Shown: positions 28,848-44,250 of the stretch, one piece after another
How positions within the stretch are numbered: the stretch's first letter is position 1
Layout of the letters: each line of letters begins with the position of its first letter
NCBI RefSeq assembly: GCF_025452195.1
Contig: NZ_CP104973.1
Coordinates: forward strand, 3,207,001-3,271,000
Reading direction: 5' to 3'
Origin: Phyllobacterium zundukense
GTDB lineage: Bacteria > Pseudomonadota > Alphaproteobacteria > Rhizobiales > Rhizobiaceae
DNA length: 64,000 nucleotides
Notes under the pieces: generated by a model
Databases searched by the model: none
Told to the model about the DNA's origin: nothing
What the model saw: the letters and a program-made list of their open reading frames with translations, nothing else
Position numbers and translations under genes: made by a program

Positions 28848-30935
28848 TTACGCAAACTTCTTCTGAATTTCCTGTGCGACTGCTGCCGGTACAGGTTCAT
28901 AGTGATCGAACTGCATGGTGTACTGTGCACGACCCTGGCTCATCGAACGCAGGTTGCTCACATAACCGAACATGTTGGCCAGCGGCACCTGTGCATTGAT
29001 GACGGTCGCAATACCACGCGCTTCCGTACCGAGGATCTGACCACGACGTGAGTTCAGATCACCGATCACGTCACCGACGTAATCTTCAGGCGTAACAACC
29101 TCGACCTTCATGATCGGCTCGAGCAGCTGGGCACCTGCCTTCTGCGCACCTTCGCGGAACGCAGCGCGAGCTGCGATTTCGAAGGCAAGAACCGAGGAGT
29201 CCACATCATGGTAAGCACCGTCGATCAGCGTGGCTTTCACGCCGAGCATCGGGAAGCCTGCGAGCGGACCCGCACCCATGACGCTCTGGATACCCTTTTC
29301 AACACCAGGGATGTATTCCTTCGGAACATTACCGCCGACGATCTTCGATTCGAAGATGAAATCGTCGCCGTCATGCGGCTCGAAGATAACCTTGATACGG
29401 GCGAACTGACCCGAACCACCGGACTGCTTCTTGTGGGTGTAGTCGATCTCGGCCTTGCGGGTGATCGATTCACGGTAGGCAACCTGGGGGCTACCTGTAT
29501 TTGCCTCGACCTTGAACTCGCGACGCATACGATCAACGAGAATGTCAAGATGAAGTTCGCCCATGCCCGAGATGATGGTCTGGCCGGATTCTTCGTCAGT
29601 GCGGACGCGGAACGAAGGATCTTCAGCAGCAAGACGATTGAGCGCGAGGCCCATCTTTTCCTGGTCGGCTTTGGTCTTTGGTTCGACCGAGATCGAGATA
29701 ACCGGCTCGGGGAATACCATGCGCTCGAGGATAACCGGCTTCAACGGATCGCAGAGCGTGTCACCCGTTGTGGTTTCCTTGAGACCTGCGAGAGCAACGA
29801 TGTCGCCGGCGAAGGCTTCCTCGATGTCTTCACGCGAGTTGGAGTGCATCTGCAGCATGCGGCCGATACGTTCGCGCTTTTCCTTGACCGTGTTGTCGAG
29901 CGAAATGCCCTTGGTCAGCTTGCCGGAATAGATGCGGCAGAAAGTCAGCGAACCAACGAACGGATCGTTCATGATCTTGAAGGCGAGCATGGAAAGCGGC
30001 TCGTCGTCGGACGACTTGCGGGTCGTTTCCGCATCGGTCTTCGGATCGATGCCCTTGATGGCGGGAACGTCTACCGGCGAAGGCAGATATTCAACAACAC
30101 CGTCAAGCAAAGGCTGTACGCCCTTGTTCTTGAATGCCGATCCGCAGAATACCGGATGGAAGTCAACGCGGCATGTGCCGATGCGGATCAGAGCGCGCAG
30201 AGCGTCATTGTCCGGCATGTTGCCTTCGAGATAAGCCTCGGTGGCAGCTTCGTCGACTTCGACAGCAGTCTCGATCAGCTTTTCGCGATATTCTTCAGCC
30301 TGGGCCTTGAGGTTATCAGGGATTTCAACAACGTCCCACTGTGCGCCGAGCTGTTCGTCGCGCCAGACGAGTGCCTTCATTTCGATCAGATCGACAACGC
30401 CCTTGAACTCTGTCTCGGCGCCGATCGGCAGCTGCATGACGAGAGCCTTGGCACCAAGACGGGTCTTGACCATGTCGACGCAGCGATAGAAATCGGCGCC
30501 GGTCTTGTCCATCTTGTTAACGAAGATCATGCGCGGAACATGATACTTCTCGGCCTGACGCCAGACCGTTTCCGTCTGCGGCTCAACACCGGCATTCGCA
30601 TCGAGAAGCGCAATCGCGCCATCGAGAACGCGCAGCGAACGCTCTACTTCAATGGTGAAGTCGACGTGGCCAGGCGTATCGATGATGTTGAAACGGCGCA
30701 TCTTGCCGTCACGGCCCTTCCAGAAGGTCGTGGTGGCAGCGGACGTGATCGTGATGCCACGCTCCTGCTCCTGCTCCATCCAGTCCATGGTTGCGGCGCC
30801 ATCGTGGACTTCACCGATCTTGTGCGACTTGCCGGTGTAATAAAGAATACGCTCGGTGGTCGTGGTCTTGCCGGCGTCGATGTGCGCCATGATACCGAAA
30901 TTCCGGTAGTCTTCGATTTTATATTCGCGAGCCAT
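28848..30935 (-). CDS. fusA: Elongation factor G
   Basis: The 695-residue translocase GTPase has [19 protein letters not shown] near residue 17, [20 protein letters not shown] (G3) and [10 protein letters not shown] (G4), then the five-domain EF-G layout ending with [23 protein letters not shown] moves tRNA and mRNA through the ribosome and, with RRF, recycles it. It lies 33 nt after rpsG and 65 nt before tuf. Confidence 0.98.
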   Translation of the reverse strand: MAREYKIEDYRNFGIMAHIDAGKTTTTERILYYTGKSHKIGEVHDGAATMDWMEQEQERGITITSAATTTFWKGRDGKMRRFNIIDTPGHVDFTIEVERSLRVLDGAIALLDANAGVEPQTETVWRQAEKYHVPRMIFVNKMDKTGADFYRCVDMVKTRLGAKALVMQLPIGAETEFKGVVDLIEMKALVWRDEQLGAQWDVVEIPDNLKAQAEEYREKLIETAVEVDEAATEAYLEGNMPDNDALRALIRIGTCRVDFHPVFCGSAFKNKGVQPLLDGVVEYLPSPVDVPAIKGIDPKTDAETTRKSSDDEPLSMLAFKIMNDPFVGSLTFCRIYSGKLTKGISLDNTVKEKRERIGRMLQMHSNSREDIEEAFAGDIVALAGLKETTTGDTLCDPLKPVILERMVFPEPVISISVEPKTKADQEKMGLALNRLAAEDPSFRVRTDEESGQTIISGMGELHLDILVDRMRREFKVEANTGSPQVAYRESITRKAEIDYTHKKQSGGSGQFARIKVIFEPHDGDDFIFESKIVGGNVPKEYIPGVEKGIQSVMGAGPLAGFPMLGVKATLIDGAYHDVDSSVLAFEIAARAAFREGAQKAGAQLLEPIMKVEVVTPEDYVGDVIGDLNSRRGQILGTEARGIATVINAQVPLANMFGYVSNLRSMSQGRAQYTMQFDHYEPVPAAVAQEIQKKFA

Positions 30936-30968
30936 GATATGGTGCCTCTAGGACTAATGTTTTCGCAA

Positions 30969-31439
30969 TTACCAGCGGTAATGCGAGAATGCGCGGTTGG
31001 CTTCTGCCATGCGATGCGTGTCTTCACGCTTCTTCACAGCCGAGCCGCGGTTGTTTGCAGCATCGAGAAGTTCACCGGACAGGCGATCGATCATCGTCGT
31101 CTCATTGCGGCCGCGTGCTGCATTGATCAGCCAGCGGATGGCAAGAGCCTGACGGCGCTCCGGACGAACGTCGACCGGAACCTGATACGTTGCACCGCCG
31201 ACGCGGCGCGAACGAACTTCAACGTGCGGCGCTACATTGTCGAGAGCCTGATGGAACAGGGCAACCGGCTCCTGCTTGCTCTTGCTCTCAACTGACTCAA
31301 GCGCACCGTAAACGATACGCTCGGCAATCGACTTCTTGCCATGATGCATGACTGCATTCATGAACTTGGTCAGAACGAGATCGCCGAACTTAGGATCCGG
31401 ATTGATCTCACGCTTTTCTGCACTATGGCGTCTGGACAT
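30969..31439 (-). CDS. rpsG: 30S ribosomal protein S7
   Basis: The 156-residue protein starts [20 protein letters not shown] and has [20 protein letters not shown] near the middle, and ends [13 protein letters not shown]7 nucleates the 30S head and in E. coli regulates the str operon by binding the rpsL-rpsG spacer, which is 60 nt here. Length and motifs are normal. Confidence 0.97.
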   Translation of the reverse strand: MSRRHSAEKREINPDPKFGDLVLTKFMNAVMHHGKKSIAERIVYGALESVESKSKQEPVALFHQALDNVAPHVEVRSRRVGGATYQVPVDVRPERRQALAIRWLINAARGRNETTMIDRLSGELLDAANNRGSAVKKREDTHRMAEANRAFSHYRW

Positions 31440-31499
31440 ATTCTTTGTCTCTTATCTGCATCGGGTTGACCTACCTGGTGGCCAAAGTCCCGGAAAATC

Positions 31500-31871
31500 T
31501 TACTTCGGACGCTTCGCACCGTACTTGGAACGGCGCTGCTTGCGGTTCTTGACGCCCTGGGTATCCAGAACACCACGGATGATGTGGTAACGAACACCCG
31601 GCAAATCCTTTACACGGCCGCCGCGGATCATCACGACAGAGTGTTCCTGAAGGTTATGCCCCTCACCCGGAATATATCCGATGACTTCAAATCCGTTCGT
31701 CAGACGCACCTTGGCGACCTTACGCAGAGCCGAGTTCGGCTTCTTCGGGGTCGTCGTGTAGACGCGAGTGCAAACGCCGCGCTTCTGCGGGTTTTCCTGC
31801 AGAGCAGGGACTTTATTGCGCTTGACCGGCGCAGTGCGCGGCTTGCGGATCAACTGGTTTACGGTAGGCAT
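31500..31871 (-). CDS. rpsL: 30S ribosomal protein S12
   Basis: The 123-residue protein contains [20 protein letters not shown] and [17 protein letters not shown]. Lys43 and Lys88, whose mutation commonly gives streptomycin resistance, are both the wild-type residue, as is Asp89. S12 monitors codon-anticodon pairing in the decoding centre. It is the first gene of the str operon and has a long, structured leader upstream. Confidence 0.97.
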   Translation of the reverse strand: MPTVNQLIRKPRTAPVKRNKVPALQENPQKRGVCTRVYTTTPKKPNSALRKVAKVRLTNGFEVIGYIPGEGHNLQEHSVVMIRGGRVKDLPGVRYHIIRGVLDTQGVKNRKQRRSKYGAKRPK

Positions 31872-32371
31872 TCAACCTTCCCTCTTTGTAATGCGTATCA
31901 AAGCGCTAGGCACTTCGGCACAAATCTCGTATCTTCGCCCGTCAGGGCCGTTTCAGCGCCATGCTCATGCACGAATTCGGGCAAATAAACCACCGAATGG
32001 GTGGTTGCCCGAATAAAAGCAGAGGAAGCCCCAAAGGCTTCATGCGAGCGGCAAATTGCATTTCGATCGTAAAACGAACCCTGTTTGAGATGATCTCCAG
32101 AGCGTGTCGCTCCGAAACGGCCAATCTCACATCGGCTCAGATGGGCAGCTGATACTGTGTCCCCGGGCTTTCGTCAAGCCTGAAGCCACAATATTATTAA
32201 GCTTTGCAGCGATTGCAGGCTCTTGCGGGCCTGAATGTAAGATAGTTTCGCCGGACGCGCATTATTTCAAGCAATATTTCGTATCTTGCACAGGGATTGC
32301 ACGGCGTTCGGTGACTTGGCGCACCCATTTGTCTATTCTGGACGTCAAATCGCAGAATCAGGAACATTTCA
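31872..32371 (-). promoter_or_regulatory. Leader and promoter region of the str operon
   Basis: These 500 nt separate rpsL (leftward) from a small rightward gene and show no protein gene. A bulged stem-loop at 31975-32014 has outer arms ATTCGGGCA/TGCCCGAAT (9 bp), inner arms ACCACC/GGTGGT (6 bp), a 5-nt bulge and a GAATG loop; it would lie about 100 nt upstream of rpsL in the mRNA. A possible leftward promoter reads TTGAAA (32265-32270), 17 nt, AACTAT (about 32242-32247), giving a leader of around 360 nt. The stem-loop is seen directly; promoter and function are inferred. Confidence 0.45.
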
Positions 32372-32653
32372 ATGTCTTCATCACCAGCCGAGTCGAAAAC
32401 TGTTCATCTCATCGTTGCCGATGTCTGGAAAGACAAGGACAACGAGCCGCGCCAGGTTCACCTGCTGCTGATGAACGACGATGCCGACGGGTTGGTGGAA
32501 CTGGCGCTGAAGATCCTCGCCAATTCCGGCTATGAGGAAGCCGAGCTTCTGGAGATCGGTACCTTGACCGAAGAGCCCGAAGAAGAACCCCACCTTTCCG
32601 CCTGGAAGACCGCCCTCACCGGCCAGGCGGCGCTAATCGAGTTCAACGAGTAG
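32372..32653 (+). CDS. Small conserved-looking protein of unknown function
   Basis: This is a 93-residue acidic cytoplasmic protein (MSSSPAESKTVHLIVADVWK; later ANSGYEEAELLEIGTLTEEP) with AGGAA about 8 nt before the ATG. I do not recognise the family. The composition looks coding: regular alternation of hydrophobic and charged residues, a strand-rich start (VHLIVADVW, VHLLLMND), a helix-like middle (LVELALKILANSG), and no rare-codon clusters. It is the only rightward gene inside the ribosomal block, sitting between rpsL and rpoC. A shared stable position beside such genes may make it traceable in relatives. Confidence 0.6.
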   Translation: MSSSPAESKTVHLIVADVWKDKDNEPRQVHLLLMNDDADGLVELALKILANSGYEEAELLEIGTLTEEPEEEPHLSAWKTALTGQAALIEFNE

Positions 32654-32998
32654 GGATTGGCTTTCTCGTCATACGTTCAATCATATCTACCCGCAGTCTA
32701 CGGTTGAGCTGATGGCATGCCGTACCAGCTCTGTGCGCCTCGGCGGATGACGCACATTTGAGCTCTGCACCAAAGGGTTTGATTTTTGGCTAACTCAAAT
32801 CGATCCCTGCACGGCTTTCACACGAAAAGACTCAAATCCCATACAAGAACGGCCAAAACCGACACAAGAAATGCCGATTCTGGCGCGAGAAACTCTATCG
32901 TAAGTAGCACTTTAGTTGTGCTCGATTGAGACCGGCATAAGAAAAGGCCGCCGCGGATTGCTCCGCGGCGGCCTTTTGGTTTGGTGTTGGCGACCCGC
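32654..32998. other. Spacer between the small rightward gene and rpoC
   Basis: I see no gene in these 345 nt. Apart from the terminator at its right end, it holds AT-rich, non-repetitive sequence without a clear open frame or palindrome. Confidence 0.5.
32942..32977. terminator. Strong terminator after rpoC
   Basis: AAAAGGCCGCCGCGGA, loop TTGC (GCAA leftward), TCCGCGGCGGCCTTTT: a perfect 16-bp stem including A4/T4 ends. Symmetric enough to work in both directions. It lies about 20 nt past the rpoC stop and separates the rif block from the str block. Confidence 0.93.
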
Positions 32999-37207
<4,209 letters not shown>

Positions 37208-37283
37208 GCCGTTTCTCCATGGGGCAAAGAGTGCCCTCTACTTGCGATGGATATCCGCCGCCGCGGGTCCATCTAGATCAAAT

Positions 37284-37335
37284 GCCGCTTCCTCAGCGGC
37301 CCGAACTGGTCGGGTGCGCGAGCATTGCCGCGCAC
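37284..37335. repeat. Two small stem-loops in the rpoB-rpoC spacer
   Basis: GCCGCT/AGCGGC (37284-37300) with a 5-nt loop and GTGCGCG/CGCGCAC (37314-37335) with an 8-nt loop. Neither has a U-tract, so they are more likely RNA-stability or processing elements than terminators. Confidence 0.5.
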
Positions 37336-37345
37336 CCTTCCCATT

Positions 37346-40300
37346 TTACTCTGCAGCGTCAGGCAATGCCTGCTGTTGCTGTTCTTGGGCACGAGTATCG
37401 TCCAGCTCGACATTGAGACCGAGCGAGCGCATTTCCTTGACGAGAACGTTGAAGCTCTCCGGAATGCCGGCTTCGAAAGTATCGTCGCCACGGACGATTG
37501 CTTCGTAAACCTTCGTGCGACCGGCGACGTCGTCGGACTTGACCGTAAGCATTTCCTGCAGCGTGTAAGCTGCACCGTATGCTTCCAGGGCCCAGACCTC
37601 CATTTCACCGAAGCGCTGACCGCCGAACTGGGCTTTACCACCCAGTGGCTGCTGCGTAACGAGTGAGTAAGGTCCGATCGAACGGGCGTGGATCTTGTCA
37701 TCGACCAGATGGTGCAGCTTCAGCATATAGATGTAGCCGACAGTCACCTGACGATCGAAAGTCTCACCCGTACGTCCGTCATAAAGCGTCGACTGACCCG
37801 AAGAATGCAGGCCCGCCTGTTCCAGCATCACATTGATGTCCGGTTCATGCGCACCGTCAAACACCGGCGTTGCAATCGAAACGCCACGCTTCATCTGTTC
37901 GCCAAGACGAATGATGCTCTCATCGTCATAGTTGCGAACCGGCTCGTTGCGGTCATTGTCCGGAATGATCGATTCAATCGTCATTCTCAGCGGTGCAATG
38001 TCGCCCTGTTCACCCTGTGCGTGCTGTGCCTTGTAGGCCTCGATCAGTTCCCCGATCTTCCTGCCCATACCGGCGCAAGCCCAGCCCAGATGCGTTTCGA
38101 GGATCTGCCCGACATTCATGCGGCTTGGCACGCCAAGCGGGTTGAGCACGATGTCGACATGCGTTCCGTCTTCAAGGAACGGCATATCCTCAACAGCGGC
38201 GATACGCGAAACAACGCCCTTGTTGCCGTGACGGCCAGCCATCTTGTCGCCTGGCTGGATCTTGCGCTTCACAGCGACAAAGACCTTGACCATCTTCATG
38301 ACGCCTGGAGGCATCTCGTCGCCGCGCTGAACCTTTTCGACCTTGTCCATGAAACGCTGCTCGAGCAATTTCTTGGAGTCATCGTACTGGTTGCGCAGAG
38401 CTTCGATTTCGCCCTGGATCTTCTCGTCCTCGACAGCAAACTGCCACCACTGGGAACGCGGGTATTCGCCCATGACGTCCTGTGTAACGACAGTGCCCTT
38501 CTTGAACGCCTTCGGTCCGGCAACAGCAGACTTGCCATCGAGAACGTCGGCCAGACGGCCATAGACGTTGCGGTCAAGGATCGCCTGTTCGTCGTCGCGG
38601 TCCTTGGCCAAACGCTCGATTTCCTCGCGTTCGATCGCCATCGCGCGTTCGTCCTTCTCAACGCCGTGGCGATTGAAAACGCGAACTTCCACAACGGTAC
38701 CGTAGGTCCCGGGCGGCATGCGCATCGAGGTATCACGTACGTCCGAAGCCTTCTCACCGAAGATGGCTCGCAGAAGCTTCTCTTCCGGGGTCATCGGGCT
38801 TTCGCCCTTCGGTGTGATCTTGCCGACGAGGATATCACCCGGCTGAACTTCGGCGCCGATATACACAATGCCGGCTTCGTCCAGGTTCTTCAGCGCTTCT
38901 TCCGAAACGTTCGGAATGTCGCGCGTGATTTCTTCCGGTCCGAGCTTCGTGTCGCGAGCCATGACTTCGAACTCCTCGATATGGATCGAGGTGAAGACGT
39001 CATCCGAAACGATCTTTTCAGAAAGAAGGATGGAATCTTCGTAGTTGTAGCCATTCCACGGCATGAACGCGACGAGCACGTTGCGGCCGAGCGCCAGATC
39101 GCCCAGATCCGTCGAAGGACCATCAGCGATGATATCACCCTTCTCGATCCGGTCGCCAACACGAACCAGCGGACGCTGATTGATGCAGGTGTTCTGGTTC
39201 GAACGCTGGAACTTCATCAGGCGATAGATGTCGACGCCCGACTTGCCCGGCACCAGATCTTCCGTGGCACGGATAACAATACGGGTCGCATCGACCTGAT
39301 CGACGATACCAGTACGGCGCGCACCGATCGCGGCGCCGGAGTCGCGAGCAACGACCGGCTCCATGCCCGTTCCAACGAACGGCGCTTCGGCACGAACCAG
39401 AGGCACTGCCTGACGCTGCATGTTCGAGCCCATCAGAGCGCGGTTGGCGTCATCGTTCTCAAGGAACGGAATGAGCGCCGCTGCAACCGAAACAAGCTGC
39501 TTTGGCGAAACGTCCATCAGATCCACGTTTTCACGCGGCGCCATCAGAACTTCACCCGCATGACGGCAGACAACGAATTCATCCGTGAATGCACCGGAAG
39601 CGTCCAGTTCCACATTGGCCTGTGCCACGTGATACTTGGCTTCTTCCATCGCCGACAGATAAACGACATCGTCCGTAACCTTGCCGTCGATGATCTTGCG
39701 GTACGGGCTTTCAATAAAGCCGTACTTGTTGACCCGGGCAAAGGTTGCGAGCGAGTTGATCAGACCGATATTCGGACCTTCCGGCGTTTCAATCGGGCAG
39801 ATACGGCCGTAATGCGTTGGATGAACGTCGCGGACTTCGAAGCCGGCGCGCTCGCGGGTCAAACCGCCAGGTCCCAATGCCGAAAGACGACGCTTGTGCG
39901 TGATCTCGGACAGCGGGTTGGTCTGATCCATGAACTGCGAAAGCTGCGAGGAACCGAAGAACTCACGAACGGCAGCAGCTGCCGGCTTCGCGTTGATCAG
40001 GTCCTGCGGCATTACCGTGTCGATTTCGATGGACGACATGCGTTCCTTGATGGCGCGCTCCATGCGGAGCAGGCCAACACGGTACTGGTTTTCCATCAAT
40101 TCGCCGACCGAACGCACACGGCGGTTGCCGAGATTGTCGATGTCGTCGATTTCGCCGCGGCCATCGCGCAGGTCAACCAGCATCTTGACCACAGCCAGGA
40201 TGTCTTCCTTGCGCAGGATGCGAACAGTGTCTTCCGCATCGAGATCGAGACGCATGTTCATCTTGACGCGGCCAACAGCCGAAAGATCGTAACGCTCACT

Positions 40301-41503
40301 GTCGAAGAACAACGACTTGAACATTGCTTCGGCGGAGTCGATCGTTGGCGGTTCACCCGGACGCATGACGCGGTAGATGTCGAACAGCGCGTCCTGGCGA
40401 TTCTCGTTCTTGTCCACGGCAAGGGTGTTGCGAATATACGGTCCGATATTGACATGATCGATATCGAGAATGTTGATCTCGGAAACGCCCGTGTCGAGCA
40501 GAACCTTGAGTGTCTTCTCGTCGAGCTCATCGCCGGCTTCGAGATAGACTTCACCCGTCTCCATATTGACGATATCTTCGGCGAGATAAGTGCCGAGCAG
40601 ATCGTCTTCTGTCGCCTTGATGAACTTCAGGCCTTTTTCAGCAAGCTGCTTGGCACTGCGTGCCGTCAGCTTCTTGCCTGTTTCAAGAACAACCTCGCCC
40701 GTGTCGGCATCCACGACGTCCGTAGTAGCCTTGAACCCGCGGAACCGATCCACTGAGAACGGAATACGCCAGGTATCGCCATCGCGGTTGAAGGTGAGCA
40801 TGTTGTAGAAAGTCGACAGAATCTCTTCCGAATCCATGCCAAGCGCCATCAACAGCGACGTCGCAGGGATCTTGCGGCGGCGGTCTATACGCGCATAGAC
40901 AACGTCCTTGGCGTCGAATTCGATGTCGAGCCAGGAACCGCGATAAGGGATGACACGCGCGGCAAACAGCAGCTTGCCGGACGAATGCGTCTTGCCTTTG
41001 TCGTGGTCGAAGAAGACGCCCGGCGAGCGGTGCATCTGCGATACGATCACGCGTTCCGTGCCGTTTACAATGAACGTGCCGTTATCGGTCATGAGCGGCA
41101 TATCGCCCATGTAAACGTCTTGTTCCTTGATGTCCTTGATCGACTTCGCGCCTGTATCCTCATCGATATCGAACACGATGAGACGCAGCGTCACCTTCAG
41201 TGGCGCAGCATAAGTCAGGTCGCGCTGACGGCATTCGTCAACGTCGAACTTTGGAGCTTCGAACTCGTACTTGACGAATTCGAGCATGGAAGCACCCGAG
41301 AAATCCTGGATCGGGAAAACAGACTTGAATACAGCCTGCAGACCTTCATCCAAACGCCCGCCCTTGGGCTCTTCCACCATCAGAAACTGATCGTAGGAAG
41401 CTTTCTGAACCTCGATGAGGTTCGGCATCTCTGCGACTTCCGGGATCTTACCGAAAAACTTGCGTACGCGCCTACGACCATTGAAAGAATGGGTCTGAGC
41501 CAT
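37346..41503 (-). CDS. rpoB: DNA-directed RNA polymerase subunit beta
   Basis: The 1385-residue subunit starts [20 protein letters not shown]. The rifampicin-binding region reads [20 protein letters not shown] followed by ALGPGGL, the susceptible, wild-type pattern at all hot-spot residues. Later conserved parts include [29 protein letters not shown] and the C-terminal [20 protein letters not shown] clamp segment. It lies 185 nt after rplL behind an attenuator-like stem and precedes rpoC. Confidence 0.98.
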   Translation of the reverse strand: MAQTHSFNGRRRVRKFFGKIPEVAEMPNLIEVQKASYDQFLMVEEPKGGRLDEGLQAVFKSVFPIQDFSGASMLEFVKYEFEAPKFDVDECRQRDLTYAAPLKVTLRLIVFDIDEDTGAKSIKDIKEQDVYMGDMPLMTDNGTFIVNGTERVIVSQMHRSPGVFFDHDKGKTHSSGKLLFAARVIPYRGSWLDIEFDAKDVVYARIDRRRKIPATSLLMALGMDSEEILSTFYNMLTFNRDGDTWRIPFSVDRFRGFKATTDVVDADTGEVVLETGKKLTARSAKQLAEKGLKFIKATEDDLLGTYLAEDIVNMETGEVYLEAGDELDEKTLKVLLDTGVSEINILDIDHVNIGPYIRNTLAVDKNENRQDALFDIYRVMRPGEPPTIDSAEAMFKSLFFDSERYDLSAVGRVKMNMRLDLDAEDTVRILRKEDILAVVKMLVDLRDGRGEIDDIDNLGNRRVRSVGELMENQYRVGLLRMERAIKERMSSIEIDTVMPQDLINAKPAAAAVREFFGSSQLSQFMDQTNPLSEITHKRRLSALGPGGLTRERAGFEVRDVHPTHYGRICPIETPEGPNIGLINSLATFARVNKYGFIESPYRKIIDGKVTDDVVYLSAMEEAKYHVAQANVELDASGAFTDEFVVCRHAGEVLMAPRENVDLMDVSPKQLVSVAAALIPFLENDDANRALMGSNMQRQAVPLVRAEAPFVGTGMEPVVARDSGAAIGARRTGIVDQVDATRIVIRATEDLVPGKSGVDIYRLMKFQRSNQNTCINQRPLVRVGDRIEKGDIIADGPSTDLGDLALGRNVLVAFMPWNGYNYEDSILLSEKIVSDDVFTSIHIEEFEVMARDTKLGPEEITRDIPNVSEEALKNLDEAGIVYIGAEVQPGDILVGKITPKGESPMTPEEKLLRAIFGEKASDVRDTSMRMPPGTYGTVVEVRVFNRHGVEKDERAMAIEREEIERLAKDRDDEQAILDRNVYGRLADVLDGKSAVAGPKAFKKGTVVTQDVMGEYPRSQWWQFAVEDEKIQGEIEALRNQYDDSKKLLEQRFMDKVEKVQRGDEMPPGVMKMVKVFVAVKRKIQPGDKMAGRHGNKGVVSRIAAVEDMPFLEDGTHVDIVLNPLGVPSRMNVGQILETHLGWACAGMGRKIGELIEAYKAQHAQGEQGDIAPLRMTIESIIPDNDRNEPVRNYDDESIIRLGEQMKRGVSIATPVFDGAHEPDINVMLEQAGLHSSGQSTLYDGRTGETFDRQVTVGYIYMLKLHHLVDDKIHARSIGPYSLVTQQPLGGKAQFGGQRFGEMEVWALEAYGAAYTLQEMLTVKSDDVAGRTKVYEAIVRGDDTFEAGIPESFNVLVKEMRSLGLNVELDDTRAQEQQQQALPDAAE

Positions 41504-41631
41504 CGTCGCTCCTCGTCTTTATGCCAGAAACTGGCCTGTTTCTTAAAACCGCTCATGCGGCCCCGTGAACGGGACAAAACCCGTTTCCTGAAAGCATCGA
41601 ATTGCCATCAGGAAAAGGGTTGAGTACCGGG

Positions 41632-41676
41632 CCCTCCGTGGAGGGTAGTTGGCGGACAGGTCGCCCTGCCCGCCAA
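41632..41676 (-). promoter_or_regulatory. Stem-loop attenuator or processing site between rplL and rpoB
   Basis: In the leftward transcript TTGGCGGGCAGG pairs with CCTGTCCGCCAA over 12 bp (one G-U) around a GCGA loop, starting 13 nt after the rplL stop; a second 6-bp stem CCCTCC/GGAGGG follows. There is no U-tract. In E. coli a partial terminator and RNase III site occupy the same place and lower rpoBC relative to L7/L12. The same role here is inferred from position. Confidence 0.6.
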
Positions 41677-41688
41677 TCAGTGCAAGGC

Positions 41689-42066
41689 TTACTTGAGTTC
41701 GACCTTGGCGCCAGCTGCTTCGAGCTGCGCCTTGATCTTGTCAGATTCTTCCTTGTTAACGCCTTCCTTGACTGCCTTGGGAGCAGCTTCAACGAGGTCC
41801 TTGGCTTCCTTGAGGCCGAGACCGGTGATAGCGCGGACTTCCTTGATCACGTTGATCTTGTTAGGTCCGGCTTCGGTCAGAACGACGTCGAATTCAGTCT
41901 TCTCTTCAACTGCAGCAGCAACTGCACCACCGCCGGCAGCGGCAGCAGCAGCAACCGGAGCAGCAGCAGAAACGCCCCACTTCTCTTCAAGAAGCTTCGA
42001 AAGTTCAGCAGCTTCGAGAACAGTCAGGTTGGACAGGTCATCTACGATCTTTGCGAGATCAGTCAT
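41689..42066 (-). CDS. rplL: 50S ribosomal protein L7/L12
   Basis: The 125-residue stalk protein has the dimerising N-terminus ([20 protein letters not shown]), an Ala/Gly-rich hinge ([19 protein letters not shown]) and the factor-binding C-terminal domain with [20 protein letters not shown] and [14 protein letters not shown]. Multiple copies bind L10 and recruit translational GTPases. It lies 47 nt after rplJ. Confidence 0.97.
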   Translation of the reverse strand: MTDLAKIVDDLSNLTVLEAAELSKLLEEKWGVSAAAPVAAAAAAGGGAVAAAVEEKTEFDVVLTEAGPNKINVIKEVRAITGLGLKEAKDLVEAAPKAVKEGVNKEESDKIKAQLEAAGAKVELK

Positions 42067-42113
42067 TTTGGTATTCCTTTACAAGGTTCGATATATTGAC
42101 AGCGAGAACGGCC

Positions 42114-42632
42114 TTATGCCGCTTCGTCCTTCCGGGCATAGGCGCCAAAAACGCGGGCAAGCTGAGCTGCCGGTGCGTTGACGACCTGAGCAATGCGAGA
42201 AGCCGGTGTCTGGATCATACCAACCAGCTTTGCGCGCAACTCGTCGAGAGATGGAAGTGCGGCAAGTGCCTTTACCCCATCCGGATCGAGAGTTGTTGCT
42301 CCCATCGAACCACCGAGGATGACGAGCTTTTCGTTACCCTTGGCAAATTCAATGGCGATCTTTGGTGCCGCTATCGGATCGTTGGAATAAGCAACGAGTG
42401 TCTGACCTGTGAACAGGTCAGCGATGCCTTCCGAATCCGTGCCCTGAAGAGCGATCTTGGCAAGGCGGTTCTTCGCGACTTTAACGGTGCCACCAGCATC
42501 ACGCATCTTCGAGCGAAGATCGCTCAGTTGCGCAACGGTGAGACCGGTATAGTGGGCCACGACAACTGAACCAGAGTCCTTGAAGACCCCATTCAGCCAC
42601 GCGACGAATTCGCGCTTTTCCGCTTTTTCCAC
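42114..42632 (-). CDS. rplJ: 50S ribosomal protein L10
   Basis: I choose a GTG start giving [20 protein letters not shown], preceded by GGAGAGAG at good distance, for 172 residues. The alternative 13 codons upstream adds residues unlike L10. [20 protein letters not shown] is the conserved rRNA-binding part and the C-terminal helix carries L7/L12 dimers. In other bacteria the L10-L12 complex represses its own mRNA leader, and a 345-nt structured leader is present here. Confidence 0.95.
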   Translation of the reverse strand: MEKAEKREFVAWLNGVFKDSGSVVVAHYTGLTVAQLSDLRSKMRDAGGTVKVAKNRLAKIALQGTDSEGIADLFTGQTLVAYSNDPIAAPKIAIEFAKGNEKLVILGGSMGATTLDPDGVKALAALPSLDELRAKLVGMIQTPASRIAQVVNAPAAQLARVFGAYARKDEAA

Positions 42633-42977
42633 TGTCTCTCTCCATTTGGCAGAAACGCGAGATTGCGTCACTGCCGGGTTGCCTTTTGCCGCAAGTTTTC
42701 AGTCCGAAGACCGAAACCACACAGCACTTGAGGATCCTGTCCCCCCTGCTTCGCCGAGATCGGCTGCAAGCGAAAGGCAACTACGGTTCGAACCTTGTTC
42801 ATCGGGCCAAGCCCTTTAACCAAAGTTTTTCCACGTCTCATGCGGGTTCTGACGAATTAAGGCGAACCACCCGCAATCTCGGACAGGATAACCGGACTTG
42901 CATCCGGTTATCCAGGCCCCGAAGGGCCTGGAATTCTTTTCGTTTCAAACAGCTAAGCTTGAAACTTCAATCAACAC
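42633..42977 (-). promoter_or_regulatory. Structured rplJ-rplL leader (L10-leader type region)
   Basis: No gene is seen in these 345 nt. Leftward from the rplA stop come two adjoining perfect stems: CCAGGCCC/GGGCCTGG (42912-42931, TTCG loop) and GGATAACCGGA/TCCGGTTATCC (42886-42913, 6-nt loop); they share two bases, so they may be alternative folds. Neither has a U-tract. The region corresponds to the rplJL leader that L10-L12 binds in E. coli; the identity of the binding motif is not proven here. Confidence 0.5.
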
Positions 42978-43676
42978 TTACGCAATGCGTACTGTTGCTG
43001 GATCGATCTTTACGCCAGCACCCATCGTCGATGAAATCGCGACGCGCTTGACGTAGTCACCCTTGGCGCCAGTCGGCTTTGCCTTGGTGACGGCATCGGC
43101 GAATGCCTTGATGTTCTCTTCCAGCGCCTTGGCATCGAAGGATGCCTTACCCACGCCGGCGTGAATGATACCGGCCTTCTCGACGCGGAACTCAACTGCA
43201 CCGCCCTTGGAAGCCTTCACGGCAGCGGCAACATCGGTCGTAACCGTGCCGACCTTCGGGTTCGGCATCATGCCGCGCGGGCCGAGAACCTTACCGAGAC
43301 GGCCGACGAGCGGCATCATGTCCGGTGTGGCAATGCAGCGATCGAAATCGATCTTGCCGCCATTGACGATCTCGAACAGGTCTTCCGCACCGACGATATC
43401 TGCACCGGCAGCCTTGGCTTCATCAGCCTTCGGACCACGAGCAAACACGGCGACGCGAACTGTACGGCCGGTGCCATTCGGCAGATTGACGACACCGCGA
43501 ACCATCTGGTCCGCATGGCGAGGATCAACGCCGAGGTTCATTGCAACTTCGATCGTCTCGTCGAATTTGGCAACAGCACGTTCCTTGACCATGGCAATTG
43601 CCGAGGTCAGGTCATACAGCTTGTTACGGTCAACGCCTTCACGAACTTTCGCTACACGCTTTGATAGTTTTGCCAT
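42978..43676 (-). CDS. rplA: 50S ribosomal protein L1
   Basis: The ATG giving [20 protein letters not shown] yields 232 residues, the usual length; a longer frame would run into rplK. Conserved parts are [37 protein letters not shown] and the end [19 protein letters not shown]1 forms the mobile E-site stalk and represses the L11 operon by binding the rplK leader in E. coli. It lies 4 nt after rplK. Confidence 0.97.
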   Translation of the reverse strand: MAKLSKRVAKVREGVDRNKLYDLTSAIAMVKERAVAKFDETIEVAMNLGVDPRHADQMVRGVVNLPNGTGRTVRVAVFARGPKADEAKAAGADIVGAEDLFEIVNGGKIDFDRCIATPDMMPLVGRLGKVLGPRGMMPNPKVGTVTTDVAAAVKASKGGAVEFRVEKAGIIHAGVGKASFDAKALEENIKAFADAVTKAKPTGAKGDYVKRVAISSTMGAGVKIDPATVRIA

Positions 43677-43680
43677 CGTC

Positions 43681-44109
43681 TTAGCCCACCACTTCCAGGC
43701 CCATCGAACGGGCAGAACCTTCAACCATGCGCATGGCGGCTTCAACGTCCGCTGCGTTCAGGTCTTTCATCTTCGCCTGAGCGATTTCACGCACCTTGTC
43801 GCGCGAAATCTTGCCGGCAACGACCTTGCCTGGCTCTTTCGAACCGGACTTCAGGTTTGCGGCCTTCTTGAGGAAGTAAGACACCGGCGGCGTCTTCATC
43901 GCAAATGTGAAGGACTTGTCCTGATAATATGTAATCACGACCGGAATGGGCGAACCCTTTTCCAGTTCCTGCGTGGCCGCATTGAAGGCCTTGCAGAATT
44001 CCATGATGTTGATGCCACGCTGACCAAGTGCCGGTCCGATCGGCGGGGACGGTGTTGCCGATCCTGCCGAAACCTGCAGCTTGAGCTGGCCTGCTACTTT
44101 CTTAGCCAT
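43681..44109 (-). CDS. rplK: 50S ribosomal protein L11
   Basis: The 142-residue protein starts [20 protein letters not shown] and carries [20 protein letters not shown] near residues 22-41, including the proline-rich thiostrepton-site segment, and [20 protein letters not shown] at the C-terminus. L11 works at the GTPase centre and in RelA activation. It follows nusG by 141 nt. Confidence 0.97.
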   Translation of the reverse strand: MAKKVAGQLKLQVSAGSATPSPPIGPALGQRGINIMEFCKAFNAATQELEKGSPIPVVITYYQDKSFTFAMKTPPVSYFLKKAANLKSGSKEPGKVVAGKISRDKVREIAQAKMKDLNAADVEAAMRMVEGSARSMGLEVVG

Positions 44110-44131
44110 AACTTCCTGCCTTTAATCAAAG

Positions 44132-44205
44132 TGCCGGATAACCGGCGGTTGCAGTTTGGTGGTGCGGATCGAACGCCCGGCTAAAGGCTGCCTTACCTCC
44201 CACCA
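44132..44205 (-). promoter_or_regulatory. Candidate L1-binding leader of rplK-rplA
   Basis: In the nusG-rplK spacer, TGGTGG/CCACCA (44157-44162 and 44200-44205) could pair around a 37-nt interval, and a GCCGG-ATAA-CCGGC hairpin (44133-44146) lies just before the rplK ribosome-binding site (GGCAGGAAG). L1 autoregulates by binding such a leader in E. coli. The match to the L1 site was not tested. Confidence 0.35.
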
Positions 44206-44250
44206 TTTTGCCGCTGACGCAGCAGGCGACTTCAGAAAGCCGCCGATTGA

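Noticed and set aside
29208..31295. A 695-codon rightward open frame opposite fusA
   Set aside because: Same effect: it mirrors fusA and rpsG, crosses the fusA-rpsG junction and has no protein-like motifs.
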